A DNA stretch of 54,844 nt from an uncultured Phycisphaerales bacterium. GTDB lineage: Bacteria; Planctomycetota; Phycisphaerae; Phycisphaerales; UBA1924. The first letter of the stretch is position 1. Every line of letters begins with the position of its first letter. The notes beneath the pieces were generated by a model, which saw only the letters and a program-made list of their open reading frames with translations, had not been told where the DNA came from and ran no database searches. The position numbers and the translations under genes were made by a program. The stretch lies in contig CALKJW010000018.1 of assembly GCA_937995595.1 (NCBI GenBank), positions 1 through 54,844 on the forward strand. Direction: 5' to 3'. Of this stretch, positions 22,206-29,239 are shown piece by piece.

Positions 22206-22417
22206 GTGAAACACGGAGGCGCACGGGGTCGCACGGAGCGGATGCAGAGTTGTTGGGCGATCGGCGCTCCGCGCTCTCAGCGCGTCCGCGCGAGGAGTGT
22301 CTCGCGGAGGCGCGGAGACCGCGCAGATTCTGGAAAGTGAACGGGGGAGCATCTCGCCGCGCGGGGTCGTCCGCTCGCAGGCGTTTCACCGTGCGCCCGG
22401 GTGCGCCTCCGTGTCTC
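22206..22417. repeat. Nested palindromic repeat cluster between Nudix and frr genes
   Basis: The 272 bases between the Nudix and frr genes hold no gene. The outer arms, 22206-22240 and 22384-22417, are inverted copies (ACACGGAGGCGCAC and its complement GTGCGCCTCCGTGT). Inside lie a second inverted pair, 22266-22294 and 22299-22326, the latter containing TCTCGCGGAGGCGC, the 14-base core also found after the GxxExxY gene. The region can fold into a large cruciform and may also terminate the two convergent transcripts. Confidence 0.72.
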
Positions 22418-22460
22418 AAGCCCGGCTCTGCCCGCAGCGCTCTTCGGCGCGCGACCGTGA

Positions 22461-23033
22461 TCACACTTCTTCGACTTCCTTCATCTTCTTGGCGACGGTC
22501 TCGTCGGTCTCGTGCTCGTACTTCTTGAGCAGGTCCTGGATCTCGGTCTTGAGCGTCTCGATCTCGTCCTCGGGCACGTGGGCCTTGGGGTCCTTGGCCA
22601 GCACGTCGACGTGCTTGTTCGCGTCGCGCCGGGCGTTGCGGAGGGCGACCTTGGTCTCCTCGCCGAGTTTCTTGCAGTGCGCGGCGAGTTGCTTGCGGCG
22701 CTCGCCGGTGAGCGCGGGCATGTTCAGACGGATCTGCTTGCCGTCCACCATCGGGTTCAAACCCAGGCCGCTGGCGTCGATGGCGCGTTTGACGTCCTGC
22801 AGGCAGCCGGCGTCGAAGGGCTTGATGAGCAGTTGCGTCGGTTCGGGGATGGAGATCGAGGCCAGGCTCTTCAGGTCGGTGGGCGTGCCGTAGTAATCGA
22901 CCTTGAGATACTCGACCAGCGCGGGCGAGGCGCGCCCGGTGCGCATGCCGCGGAGTTCCTTCTTCAGGTACTCCAGCGCCTTGGTCATGGCCTGTTCGGC
23001 CTCAAGCAGAATGGTGTCAGGGTCGCTGCTCAT
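22461..23033 (-). CDS. frr: Ribosome recycling factor
   Basis: A 190-residue protein of normal RRF length that splits post-termination ribosomes together with EF-G. Family segments: AMTKALEYLKKELRGMRTGRAS (helix 1 and the conserved RTGRAS), the domain II beta segment YYGTPTDLKSLASISIPEPTQL, RLNMPALTGERRKQL and a long C-terminal helix ending AKKMKEVEEV. Start ATG at 23033. In most bacteria frr lies directly downstream of pyrH on the same strand; here the two are divergent with 94 bases between starts, so the ancestral pair has been rearranged. Confidence 0.97.
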   Translation of the reverse strand: MSSDPDTILLEAEQAMTKALEYLKKELRGMRTGRASPALVEYLKVDYYGTPTDLKSLASISIPEPTQLLIKPFDAGCLQDVKRAIDASGLGLNPMVDGKQIRLNMPALTGERRKQLAAHCKKLGEETKVALRNARRDANKHVDVLAKDPKAHVPEDEIETLKTEIQDLLKKYEHETDETVAKKMKEVEEV

Positions 23034-23127
23034 GGGTGAATCTCCCGGCCCGTGCGTGCATGCCCCCGGAGCGGACGATGATAGGGCCGCGCGCCCGGAG
23101 GCGCGGCGTTTTGCTACCATCCGCGCC

Positions 23128-23907
23128 ATGCCCGCGACCACCGAGCGCAAGCCCATCCGGAAGCCCGACCCGATGCCCAAGCCCATCGCCCGCTCCGCCC
23201 GCTACAAGCGCGTCCTGCTGAAACTCTCGGGCGAGGCGTTCTGTGCGCCCGGCGGGTTCGGCATCGACGGGCACGAACTGGAACTGATCGCCGCGGAGGT
23301 GCGCGACGCGCACAAGGAGGGCTCGCAACTGGCGGTGGTGGTGGGGGGCGGGAACTTCATCCGCGGCGCGCGGCTGAGCAAGACGCTGCACATCAACCAG
23401 GCGACCGGCGACTACATGGGCATGCTGGCGACGGTGATCAACGGCCTTGCGCTCAAGGAGGCGCTGGCGCACCTGGGCGTCGACTCGCGCGTGATGACGG
23501 CGATCGACGTGCGCGCGGTGGCCGAGCCGTTCATCCGCGGGCGCGCTCTGCGGCACCTGGAGAAGGGCCGCGTGGTGATCCTCGTCGCGGGCACGGGCAA
23601 CCCGTTCTTCACCACCGACACGTGCGCATCGCTGCGCGCGACGGAACTGGAGTGCGACCTGCTGATGAAGGCGACCAAGGTCGACGGCGTGTACGACGCC
23701 GACCCGGCCAGGAACCCCGGCGCCAAGCGCTACGACACGCTGACCTTCGCGCGGGCCATCGCCGACAACCTGCAGGTGATGGACACCGCGGCCCTGGCGA
23801 TGTGCCGCGACAACAAGATCCCCCTGCTGGTGTTCGACTTCAAGAAGCCGGGGAACATCCGGCGCGCCGTCCGCGGCGAGCGGGTGGGGACGCTGCTGGG
23901 GGAGTGA
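23128..23907 (+). CDS. pyrH: UMP kinase
   Basis: A 259-residue amino acid kinase-fold enzyme phosphorylating UMP to UDP. Present are the glycine-rich VLLKLSGEAF, VVVGGGNFIRGA, the MLATVINGLAL segment, GTGNPFFTTDTCASLRA (the UMP-specific block) and DPARNPGAKRYDTLTF. The N-terminus has about 20 extra residues of repeated KP(I/M) character. The ATG at 23128 was chosen because the sequence upstream overlaps divergent frr. The stop codon at 23905-23907 falls inside the direct repeat that brackets the GxxExxY cassette. Confidence 0.96.
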   Translation: MPATTERKPIRKPDPMPKPIARSARYKRVLLKLSGEAFCAPGGFGIDGHELELIAAEVRDAHKEGSQLAVVVGGGNFIRGARLSKTLHINQATGDYMGMLATVINGLALKEALAHLGVDSRVMTAIDVRAVAEPFIRGRALRHLEKGRVVILVAGTGNPFFTTDTCASLRATELECDLLMKATKVDGVYDADPARNPGAKRYDTLTFARAIADNLQVMDTAALAMCRDNKIPLLVFDFKKPGNIRRAVRGERVGTLLGE

Positions 23908-24103
23908 GCGAGGTTTCTCGCAAAGGGGCGGAGGGCGCGGAATGTTGAAGAAGATCGGATTTCCAAGGCCCACGGCGGTATCGACACTGTGATTGTTCTT
24001 CGGATTGCACTGCGAGCGATGTCGTGATTCGTGCGCACGCACCGCGCGAACGCAGCGTCACTGCGAGTTGGTCGCGGGTCATTTCTGATCACAGAGCGAG
24101 CAG

Positions 24104-24496
24104 GTGCCCCCAGACCGGATCAACGCGGTAACCGGACAGGTCCTCGATGCCGCGGTTCACGTTCACCGCGAACTCGGTCCGGGGCTGCTGGAATCGGTGT
24201 ACGAGGCGGTGCTCGCGCACGAACTTCGAAGACGCGGATTGGAGGTCAGGACGCAGGTCCCGATACCCGTTGTGTGGGAATCGGCCCAACTCGAAGTGGG
24301 CTTCCGGGCGGACTTGATCGTAGCGGATTGTGCTATCGTCGAACTCAAGAGCATCGACGCGATAGCGCCGGTGCACAAGAAGATTCTGCTGACGTATCTT
24401 CGACTGACCGACAAGCGCGTCGGCCTCTTGATCAACTTCGGAATGGAACTGCTTAAGGACGGCATCACGAGAATCGTGAACCGGTTTGAAGAGTGA
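24104..24496 (+). CDS. GxxExxY family protein (PD-(D/E)XK nuclease fold, PDDEXK_3)
   Basis: A 130-residue protein with the name-giving motif GLLESVY (residues 27-33) and a probable PD-(D/E)XK core: Asp70 in GFRADLIV, then Glu80 and Lys82 in VELK. The family is small, widespread, often multi-copy per genome and biochemically uncharacterised; the Pfam fold assignment is nuclease-like. The start is GTG at 24104 (VPPDRINAVTGQVLDAAV), with only a weak ribosome site. Base composition drops toward 50-55 % GC in the 3' half, unlike the neighbours, which suggests transfer. The stop codon overlaps the first base pairs of a 37-base repeat present again 122 bases downstream. Confidence 0.88.
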   Translation: MPPDRINAVTGQVLDAAVHVHRELGPGLLESVYEAVLAHELRRRGLEVRTQVPIPVVWESAQLEVGFRADLIVADCAIVELKSIDAIAPVHKKILLTYLRLTDKRVGLLINFGMELLKDGITRIVNRFEE

Positions 24497-24702
24497 CGAG
24501 GTTTCTCGCGGAGGCGCAGGGGGCGCGGAGGTCGGGAGGCGTCGAACACCCAGCGTGCTCCGCGCCTCTGCGAGAGACGAGTTCGCGGTCGTCGGCGCGC
24601 TGTGCAAAGAGGACGAGACGAGGTATCTCGCGGAGGCGCAGGGGGCGCGGAGGCGGAAGAGTCTTGAACTTCTGCGACCTCTGCACCTCTGCGAGTGGTT
24701 CT
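24495..24702. repeat. Two tandem imperfect-palindrome repeat units after the GxxExxY gene
   Basis: The 37-base segments 24495-24531 and 24617-24653 differ at one base. Each is followed by an inverted partner: CTCCGCGCCTCTGCGAG at 24558-24574, and 24671-24695, which pairs with 24627-24651 at about 20 of 25 positions. The result is two hairpins of roughly 80 bases with a period of 122 bases. No gene is seen in 24497-24790; the rest leads into the hppD start. Confidence 0.85.
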
Positions 24703-24790
24703 CCTTCAGTGGCGCCGCGAGAGGCTGCTGCCGCGAACCGCGAGTTCGGCCCCGCGCCCTATCATCCGTCGTACCCGCAGGAGCCCCGCC

Positions 24791-26050
24791 ATGACCACCG
24801 CGACCACCCGTCCCGCGACCGCCGTCAAGCCCTCCGCCGACCCGCTCCAGCTCATCGACGTCGACCACGTGCAGTTCTACGTCGGCAACGCCAAGCAGGC
24901 CGCGTTCTTCTACGCCCACTGCTTCGGGTTCCAGATCGAGCAGGTCTGCGACCTCACGACCGGCAGCCGCGACGCCGCCCACTACCTGCTCACGCAGGGC
25001 AACATCCGGTTCATCCTCACGACGCCGCTGACGCCCGAGCACCCCGCGGCGATGGAGGTCGCGATGTACGGCGACGGCGTGAAGGACGTGGCGTTCACGG
25101 TGTTCGACGCCGAGAAGGCCTGGGAGCGCGCGGTGAAGAACGGCGCGACCCCGGCCTACGAGCCGCGGACGTACCGCGACGAGCACGGCACGGTGACGAT
25201 GGCGGGCATCCGGACCTACGGGCGCGTGTGCCACTCGTTCGTGTCGCGCACGGGCGCGTACGAACTGACGAAGGTGAAGCAGGGCGGGGTCTTCAAGCCG
25301 CGGTTCCGCAGGCTGGCCGAGGGCGCGGCGTGCGAGCCGGCGCGCGGGTGTGCGCCGCAGGCCGGCGTGTCGAGCGTGCTGGCGATCAACGAGTACAACA
25401 GGAAGAACCCGTGCGGCCTGAAGTACGTCGACCACCTGGTCGGCAACGTCGAACTGGGCAAGATGAACTACTGGGTCGCGTTCTACGAGAACGTGCTCGA
25501 GTTCACGATGTTCAAGCACTTCGACGACAAGGACATCTCGACCGAGTACTCGGCGCTGATGTCCAAGGTCATGGCCAGCGGCAACAACCTCATCAAGATG
25601 CCCATCAACGAGCCGGCCGAGGGCAAGAAGAAGAGCCAGGTGCAGGAGTACCTCGACTGGCACTCCAACACGCCCGGTGTGCAGCACCTGGCGCTGCGGA
25701 CCGACGACGAGCTGGCGTCGATCGCCGCGCTGCGCTCGCGCGGGGTGGACTTCCTCACCCTCCCGGACGCGTACTACGACAAGGTGTGGGACCGCGTGAA
25801 CACGATGCTCCGCCAGCACGGGCACGAGGCGGTGCGCGAGGACCACGAGGCGATCCGCAAACTCGGCATCCTGGTCGACGCCGACGACGAGGGCTATCTG
25901 CTGCAACTGTTCACCAAGCCGCTGCAGGACCGGCCGACGCTGTTCTTCGAGATCATCTGCCGCCGCGGCAGCCAGTCGTTCGGCAAGGGCAACTTCAAGG
26001 CCCTGTTCGAGGCGCTGGAACTGGAGCAGGAGCGGCGCGGGAACCTGTAG
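24791..26050 (+). CDS. hppD: 4-hydroxyphenylpyruvate dioxygenase
   Basis: A 419-residue non-haem iron dioxygenase converting 4-hydroxyphenylpyruvate to homogentisate in tyrosine breakdown or quinone/tocopherol routes. The iron triad is visible: His215 (YVDHLVGNV), His299 (GVQHLALRT) and Glu387 (FFEIICRRG). Two vicinal-oxygen-chelate domains are complete, and the protein is longer than most bacterial forms (about 360), nearer the eukaryote-like class. ATG at 24791 follows the repeat zone; an in-frame extension upstream runs through repeat DNA and is rejected. No homogentisate dioxygenase gene is adjacent. It converges on the DAHP synthase gene, so one aromatic-breakdown and one aromatic-synthesis gene abut. 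Confidence 0.96.
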   Translation: MTTATTRPATAVKPSADPLQLIDVDHVQFYVGNAKQAAFFYAHCFGFQIEQVCDLTTGSRDAAHYLLTQGNIRFILTTPLTPEHPAAMEVAMYGDGVKDVAFTVFDAEKAWERAVKNGATPAYEPRTYRDEHGTVTMAGIRTYGRVCHSFVSRTGAYELTKVKQGGVFKPRFRRLAEGAACEPARGCAPQAGVSSVLAINEYNRKNPCGLKYVDHLVGNVELGKMNYWVAFYENVLEFTMFKHFDDKDISTEYSALMSKVMASGNNLIKMPINEPAEGKKKSQVQEYLDWHSNTPGVQHLALRTDDELASIAALRSRGVDFLTLPDAYYDKVWDRVNTMLRQHGHEAVREDHEAIRKLGILVDADDEGYLLQLFTKPLQDRPTLFFEIICRRGSQSFGKGNFKALFEALELEQERRGNL

Positions 26051-26069
26051 GCGACTGCGGCGGGACCGG

Positions 26070-26087
26070 CGCGGCGTTCACGCCGCG
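26070..26087. terminator. Possible bidirectional hairpin between hppD and the DAHP synthase gene
   Basis: CGCGGCG-TTCA-CGCCGCG makes a 7-bp stem with a 4-base loop at the junction of two convergent genes and overlaps the DAHP synthase stop codon. There is no T-run, so termination is only a possibility. Confidence 0.3.
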
Positions 26088-27463
26088 GCGGACATCCGGC
26101 GCGCCAGCACGAACGCCAGTTCCATCGACTGCTCGTAGTTCAGGCGCGGGTCGCACGGGCTGGCGAAGTTGCGCGCCAGGTCGGCTTCGGTCACGCCGTT
26201 GCCGCCGCGCCCGCCGATGCACTCGGTCACGTCCTCGCCGGTGAGTTCCAGGTGCACGCCGCCCAGGCGCGAGCCCTCGGCGCGGTGGATGTCCCAGCAG
26301 GTTTCGAGTTCGCGCATGATCTGGTCGAACGACCGCGTCTTGCGCCCGGTCGAGGTCGTCACGGGGTTGCCGTGCATGGGGTCGCAGACCCACAGCACGC
26401 GCCGTCCCGCGCGGTTCGCGGCGCGCACCAGCGGCGGCAGCGCGCCCGAGATGTTCGCCACGCCCATCCGCGTGACGGCGACGATCCGGCCCGGCTCGTT
26501 CCGGGGGTCGAGCCGGTCGAGCAGCGCGAGCAGTTCGTCGGGCGAGACGCCCGGCCCGATCTTCACGCCGATCGGGTTGCGGATGCCGCGGAAGTACTCG
26601 ACGTGCGCGCCGTCCAGCGCGCGGGTGCGCTCGCCGATCCACGGCAGGTGCGTGGAGAGGTTGAACCACCCCTCGCGCCGCGGCACGCTGCGCGTCTGGG
26701 CCGATTCGTAGAGCAGGTTCAGCCCCTCGTGGCTGGTGAAGAACTCCACGCGCGTCAGGTCGTCGACGCTCCGCTCGCCGATGGCCTCCATGAACTTGAG
26801 CCCGTCGGCCAGACGCTCGGTCATCTCGTGGTACGCGCGGCGGAGGTCGTCGGGCAGGCCCGCGTGCCGCATGAACCCCAGTTCCCAGTACTCGGGGTGG
26901 TGCAGGTCGGCGAACCCGCCGTCGAGCAGCGAGCGGACGAAGTTGATCGTCAGCGCGGCGTGCTTGTATCCCTCGACCAGCCGCCACGGGTCGGGCCGGC
27001 GCGACTCGGCGTCGAACGCCGCGGCGTTCACGAGGTCGCCGTAGTACGACGGGAGCGTGACGGGCGCACCGTTGATGTTCCGCGTCTCGGTCGGGCTGGA
27101 ACGCGGCTTGGCGTACTGGCCGGCGAAGCGCCCGACGCGGATCACCGGGCGCTTCGAGCCGTGGATCAGCACCACCGACATCTGCAGCAGGATCTTGAGT
27201 TTGGCGGTGATGGCCTCGGGCCGGCAATCGGCGATCTGCTCGGCGCAGTCGCCCCCTTGCAGCAGGAAGCGCTTGCCCTCCTGCGCCTCGGCGATCAGCC
27301 GTCGGAGTTTCTCGATCTCGAAACTCGTCACCAGCGGGGGCAGCGAGGCCAGCGCGGCAACCGCCCGCTCGACCGCCTCGCGGTCGGCGTACACCACCTG
27401 CTGGGCCTGCAAACGGGCCTTCCAGGAGTACGGGGTCCAGTCTGTGCTCGCGGCGGTCGTCAA
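26078..27463 (-). CDS. Class II 3-deoxy-7-phosphoheptulonate (DAHP) synthase
   Basis: A 461-residue plant-type (class II) DAHP synthase catalysing the first step of the shikimate pathway. It contains LLQGGDCAEQ (metal-binding Cys), GRFAGQYAKPRSSPTE, FFTSHEGLNLLYE, GIRNPIGVKIGPG and WVCDPMHGNP, all hallmark blocks. No ATG or GTG lies in a suitable position; the start is inferred as TTG at 27463 (LTTAASTDWTPYSWK), about 10 residues before the conserved W-x-P-x-SW motif of the family. The in-frame sequence further upstream is Arg/Pro-rich and not homologous. No other shikimate gene is adjacent. Confidence 0.93.
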   Translation of the reverse strand: MTTAASTDWTPYSWKARLQAQQVVYADREAVERAVAALASLPPLVTSFEIEKLRRLIAEAQEGKRFLLQGGDCAEQIADCRPEAITAKLKILLQMSVVLIHGSKRPVIRVGRFAGQYAKPRSSPTETRNINGAPVTLPSYYGDLVNAAAFDAESRRPDPWRLVEGYKHAALTINFVRSLLDGGFADLHHPEYWELGFMRHAGLPDDLRRAYHEMTERLADGLKFMEAIGERSVDDLTRVEFFTSHEGLNLLYESAQTRSVPRREGWFNLSTHLPWIGERTRALDGAHVEYFRGIRNPIGVKIGPGVSPDELLALLDRLDPRNEPGRIVAVTRMGVANISGALPPLVRAANRAGRRVLWVCDPMHGNPVTTSTGRKTRSFDQIMRELETCWDIHRAEGSRLGGVHLELTGEDVTECIGGRGGNGVTEADLARNFASPCDPRLNYEQSMELAFVLARRMSAAA

Positions 27464-27766
27464 GCGTTGATGGTATCGGCCAGAACCGCCCGTTCGCGGA
27501 GCGTGCGACGCCCGGGCGCGAGCGTCCGCGCCCGCGTAGCGGGGCCCGGGACCGCGCACCCTCTGCGCGGTTGAGCGAAAATCGGAACAATTCCGGGAGA
27601 AACACTGGACGCCACCCGCACGGAGGCCGATGGCCCAAGAACCTTGCGGCCCGCGCGACGTGCGGGGGGCGCGGGGTGCCGCACGGCGCGCGGGGCGCCG
27701 GGCGGGCGTGGGCCGCCTGTTGCCGGCCCGATCCTGGTCCCCGCTCGACCGCAAGGAAGCAGAACC
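27464..27766. other. Divergent intergenic region (303 bases) without a recognisable gene
   Basis: This region lies between the DAHP synthase gene (minus) and the histone-like gene (plus). It is very GC-rich except for an AT-richer patch at about 27571-27600 (TTGAGCGAAAATCGGAACAA), the most likely place for a promoter of the histone-like gene. No convincing -10/-35 pair, RNA gene or conserved reading frame was found. Confidence 0.5.
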
Positions 27767-28000
27767 ATGGCTACGAACCGCAAGAGCACGCGTCGCAGGA
27801 CGACCGCCAAGCGCACCACGATGAAGCGCAAGGGCATGAAGCGCACCTGGACGACCAAGAGCCGCTTCGCCAAGCACGCCCGCAAGACCGCCAAGCGCAC
27901 CACAAAGGCCAAGGCCGTGAAGCGCACGAGCCGTCGCAAGACCACGGCCCGCAAGACCGCCGGCTGGAGCATGCGCCGCACGACCGCCCGCCGCGCCTGA
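27767..28000 (+). CDS. Small histone-like K/R/T-rich basic protein
   Basis: A 77-residue protein made of about 14 Lys, 18 Arg and 16 Thr, so roughly 40 % basic, in short repeats such as RRTTAKRTTMKRK and TAKRTTKAKAVKRT. Only a few hydrophobic or aromatic residues (two Trp, one Phe) break the pattern. It resembles the histone H1-like/Hc1-like and AlgP-type DNA-binding tails of bacteria, so a nucleoid-binding role is the best guess. The ATG at 27767 is preceded by AAGGAAG, a reasonable ribosome site, and the gene is followed by a strong hairpin terminator, which supports a real monocistronic gene. No globular fold or specific family was recognised. Confidence 0.72.
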   Translation: MATNRKSTRRRTTAKRTTMKRKGMKRTWTTKSRFAKHARKTAKRTTKAKAVKRTSRRKTTARKTAGWSMRRTTARRA

Positions 28001-28044
28001 GCCGACGATCCCCTTCGGACCGCGGGGAGAGAGTGAGAACAACG

Positions 28045-28086
28045 ACGGCCGCGACGGGCTGGAGGCAGTCCGTCGCGGCTGTGTTT
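28045..28086 (+). terminator. Intrinsic terminator after the histone-like gene
   Basis: A 10-bp perfect stem GCCGCGACGG/CCGTCGCGGC (28048-28057 and 28070-28079) is extended by three further pairs including one G-T. It has a 12-base loop, and the T-containing tail GTGTTT follows. Confidence 0.65.
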
Positions 28087-28099
28087 CTGGGTCTCCCGA

Positions 28100-29239
28100 T
28101 CAGGCCGCCGCGGCCAGCGAGGCGGGGACGCCGAACGACAGCGGCGCGATCACGCGGGGCCCGTCGGGTCGGGCGGCGTGGGCGGCGAGCGCGTCGAGCG
28201 CCGGCCCGGGCGAGAGCGTGCCGATCACCAGCGCGTCGGCCGCGAGCGGCTCGCGCACGACGCGCACGCCGCGCTCGGCCAGCGCGGCGCGGACGACGTG
28301 CTCGTTCTTGCCGGTCGAGATGAGCGCCGCGGTGTCGAACGGCCGCAGCGCGTGCTCGCGCTGCAGGGCCTCGCGCGCCGCCGCGAGGCCGGTGAACCGC
28401 TCCCACAGCAGGCGCGGCATCTCGCGGCGCGGCTGGCGGTGCGCCGAGCGCAGCAGGTCGAGCAGCCCGGCCGCGTAGCCGGTCTCGGCCCGCTCCTTCA
28501 CGGCGATGCGGCCGTAGCGCGAGACGGTGCGCCAGATCTCGGCACACCGCTCGCCGCGCGGCGCGTACCGCTGCATCACCCAGACGTTGTTGCGCACCAG
28601 ACGGCGCAGGATGACGCTCATGTCGCGCCCGGCCCGCGTCTTCTCGTGCAGCACGCGGAAACGCCGGTCGATCGTGACGCGCCACCCGGCCAGCAGCAGC
28701 CTGGCGCTCAGGTCGTACTCCTCGGCGTAGTAGTTGAACGACGGGTCGTAGCCCCCGGCGTCGATGAACGCGCCGCGCCGGACCGCGACGCCGCAGCCGA
28801 TGAACACCTCGGGCAGGCCGCCGGCCTCGTGGCGGGTCGCGTGCGCCGCGCCGGACGCCGGGTCGAGCGGTGGGAGGAGGATCTCCGCCTGCACCGCGCC
28901 CGCGTCGGCCGGGGCCTCGCGCAGCGCGCCGAAGAGCCCGGCGTCGAGCGGGTGCGAGTCGTCGTCGAGCATCACGACCCACTCGCACGAATCGTCGCTG
29001 GCCAGCACGCCCGCGTTGCGCGCCGCGGCGCCCTCGTTGCGGTCACGCGTCAGCAGCGTCACCGGCAGGCCGTTGCGCAGTCCGACCGGCAGCCGCGGCG
29101 GGTAGGCCGACGCGTTGTCGACGACGATCACCTGCGCGTCGTGGCGCGGCAGGCGCTCCAGCGCGGCGATCGTCCGCGCCAGCGTTGCGGGCCGGTCGCG
29201 CGTCGGGAGGACGTACGCGATGCGCGGCGCGCCGATCAA
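28100..29239 (-). CDS. Family 2 glycosyltransferase
   Basis: A 379-residue cytoplasmic GT-A glycosyltransferase. The N-terminal nucleotide-binding segment is IAYVLPTRDRPATLARTI, the DXD-like metal site is VVMLDDDSHP (about 91-100), and the acceptor-side block is NYYAEEYDLSARLL. The C-terminal about 80 residues (from FDTAALISTGKNEHVV) form a separate alpha/beta segment of unknown role. The start is TTG at 29239, and TTGA overlaps the stop of the upstream kinase/nucleotidyltransferase gene, so translation appears coupled. Together the pair probably makes and transfers an activated sugar for a surface glycan. Acceptor and donor are unknown. Confidence 0.85.
   Translation of the reverse strand: MIGAPRIAYVLPTRDRPATLARTIAALERLPRHDAQVIVVDNASAYPPRLPVGLRNGLPVTLLTRDRNEGAAARNAGVLASDDSCEWVVMLDDDSHPLDAGLFGALREAPADAGAVQAEILLPPLDPASGAAHATRHEAGGLPEVFIGCGVAVRRGAFIDAGGYDPSFNYYAEEYDLSARLLLAGWRVTIDRRFRVLHEKTRAGRDMSVILRRLVRNNVWVMQRYAPRGERCAEIWRTVSRYGRIAVKERAETGYAAGLLDLLRSAHRQPRREMPRLLWERFTGLAAAREALQREHALRPFDTAALISTGKNEHVVRAALAERGVRVVREPLAADALVIGTLSPGPALDALAAHAARPDGPRVIAPLSFGVPASLAAAA

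Larger units (their letters stand above)
23902..24702. mobile_element. Putative GxxExxY repeat cassette
   Basis: GAGTGAGCGAGGTTTCTCGC at 23902-23921 recurs, minus one G, at 24491-24509. Each copy contains the stop codon of the gene before it (pyrH and the GxxExxY gene) and leads into a G-rich repeat. Between them is DNA of lower GC (about 59 % across the gene by hand count, against roughly 70 % nearby) holding the GxxExxY gene. After the second copy come two tandem hairpin units. No transposase or classical terminal inverted repeats are seen, so calling it mobile is an inference from the direct repeats, base composition and repeat structure. Confidence 0.5.

Noticed and set aside
24495-24702. 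Possible CRISPR array
   Set aside because: Only two units with a 122-base period and internal dyad symmetry, no uniform spacers, no cas genes.
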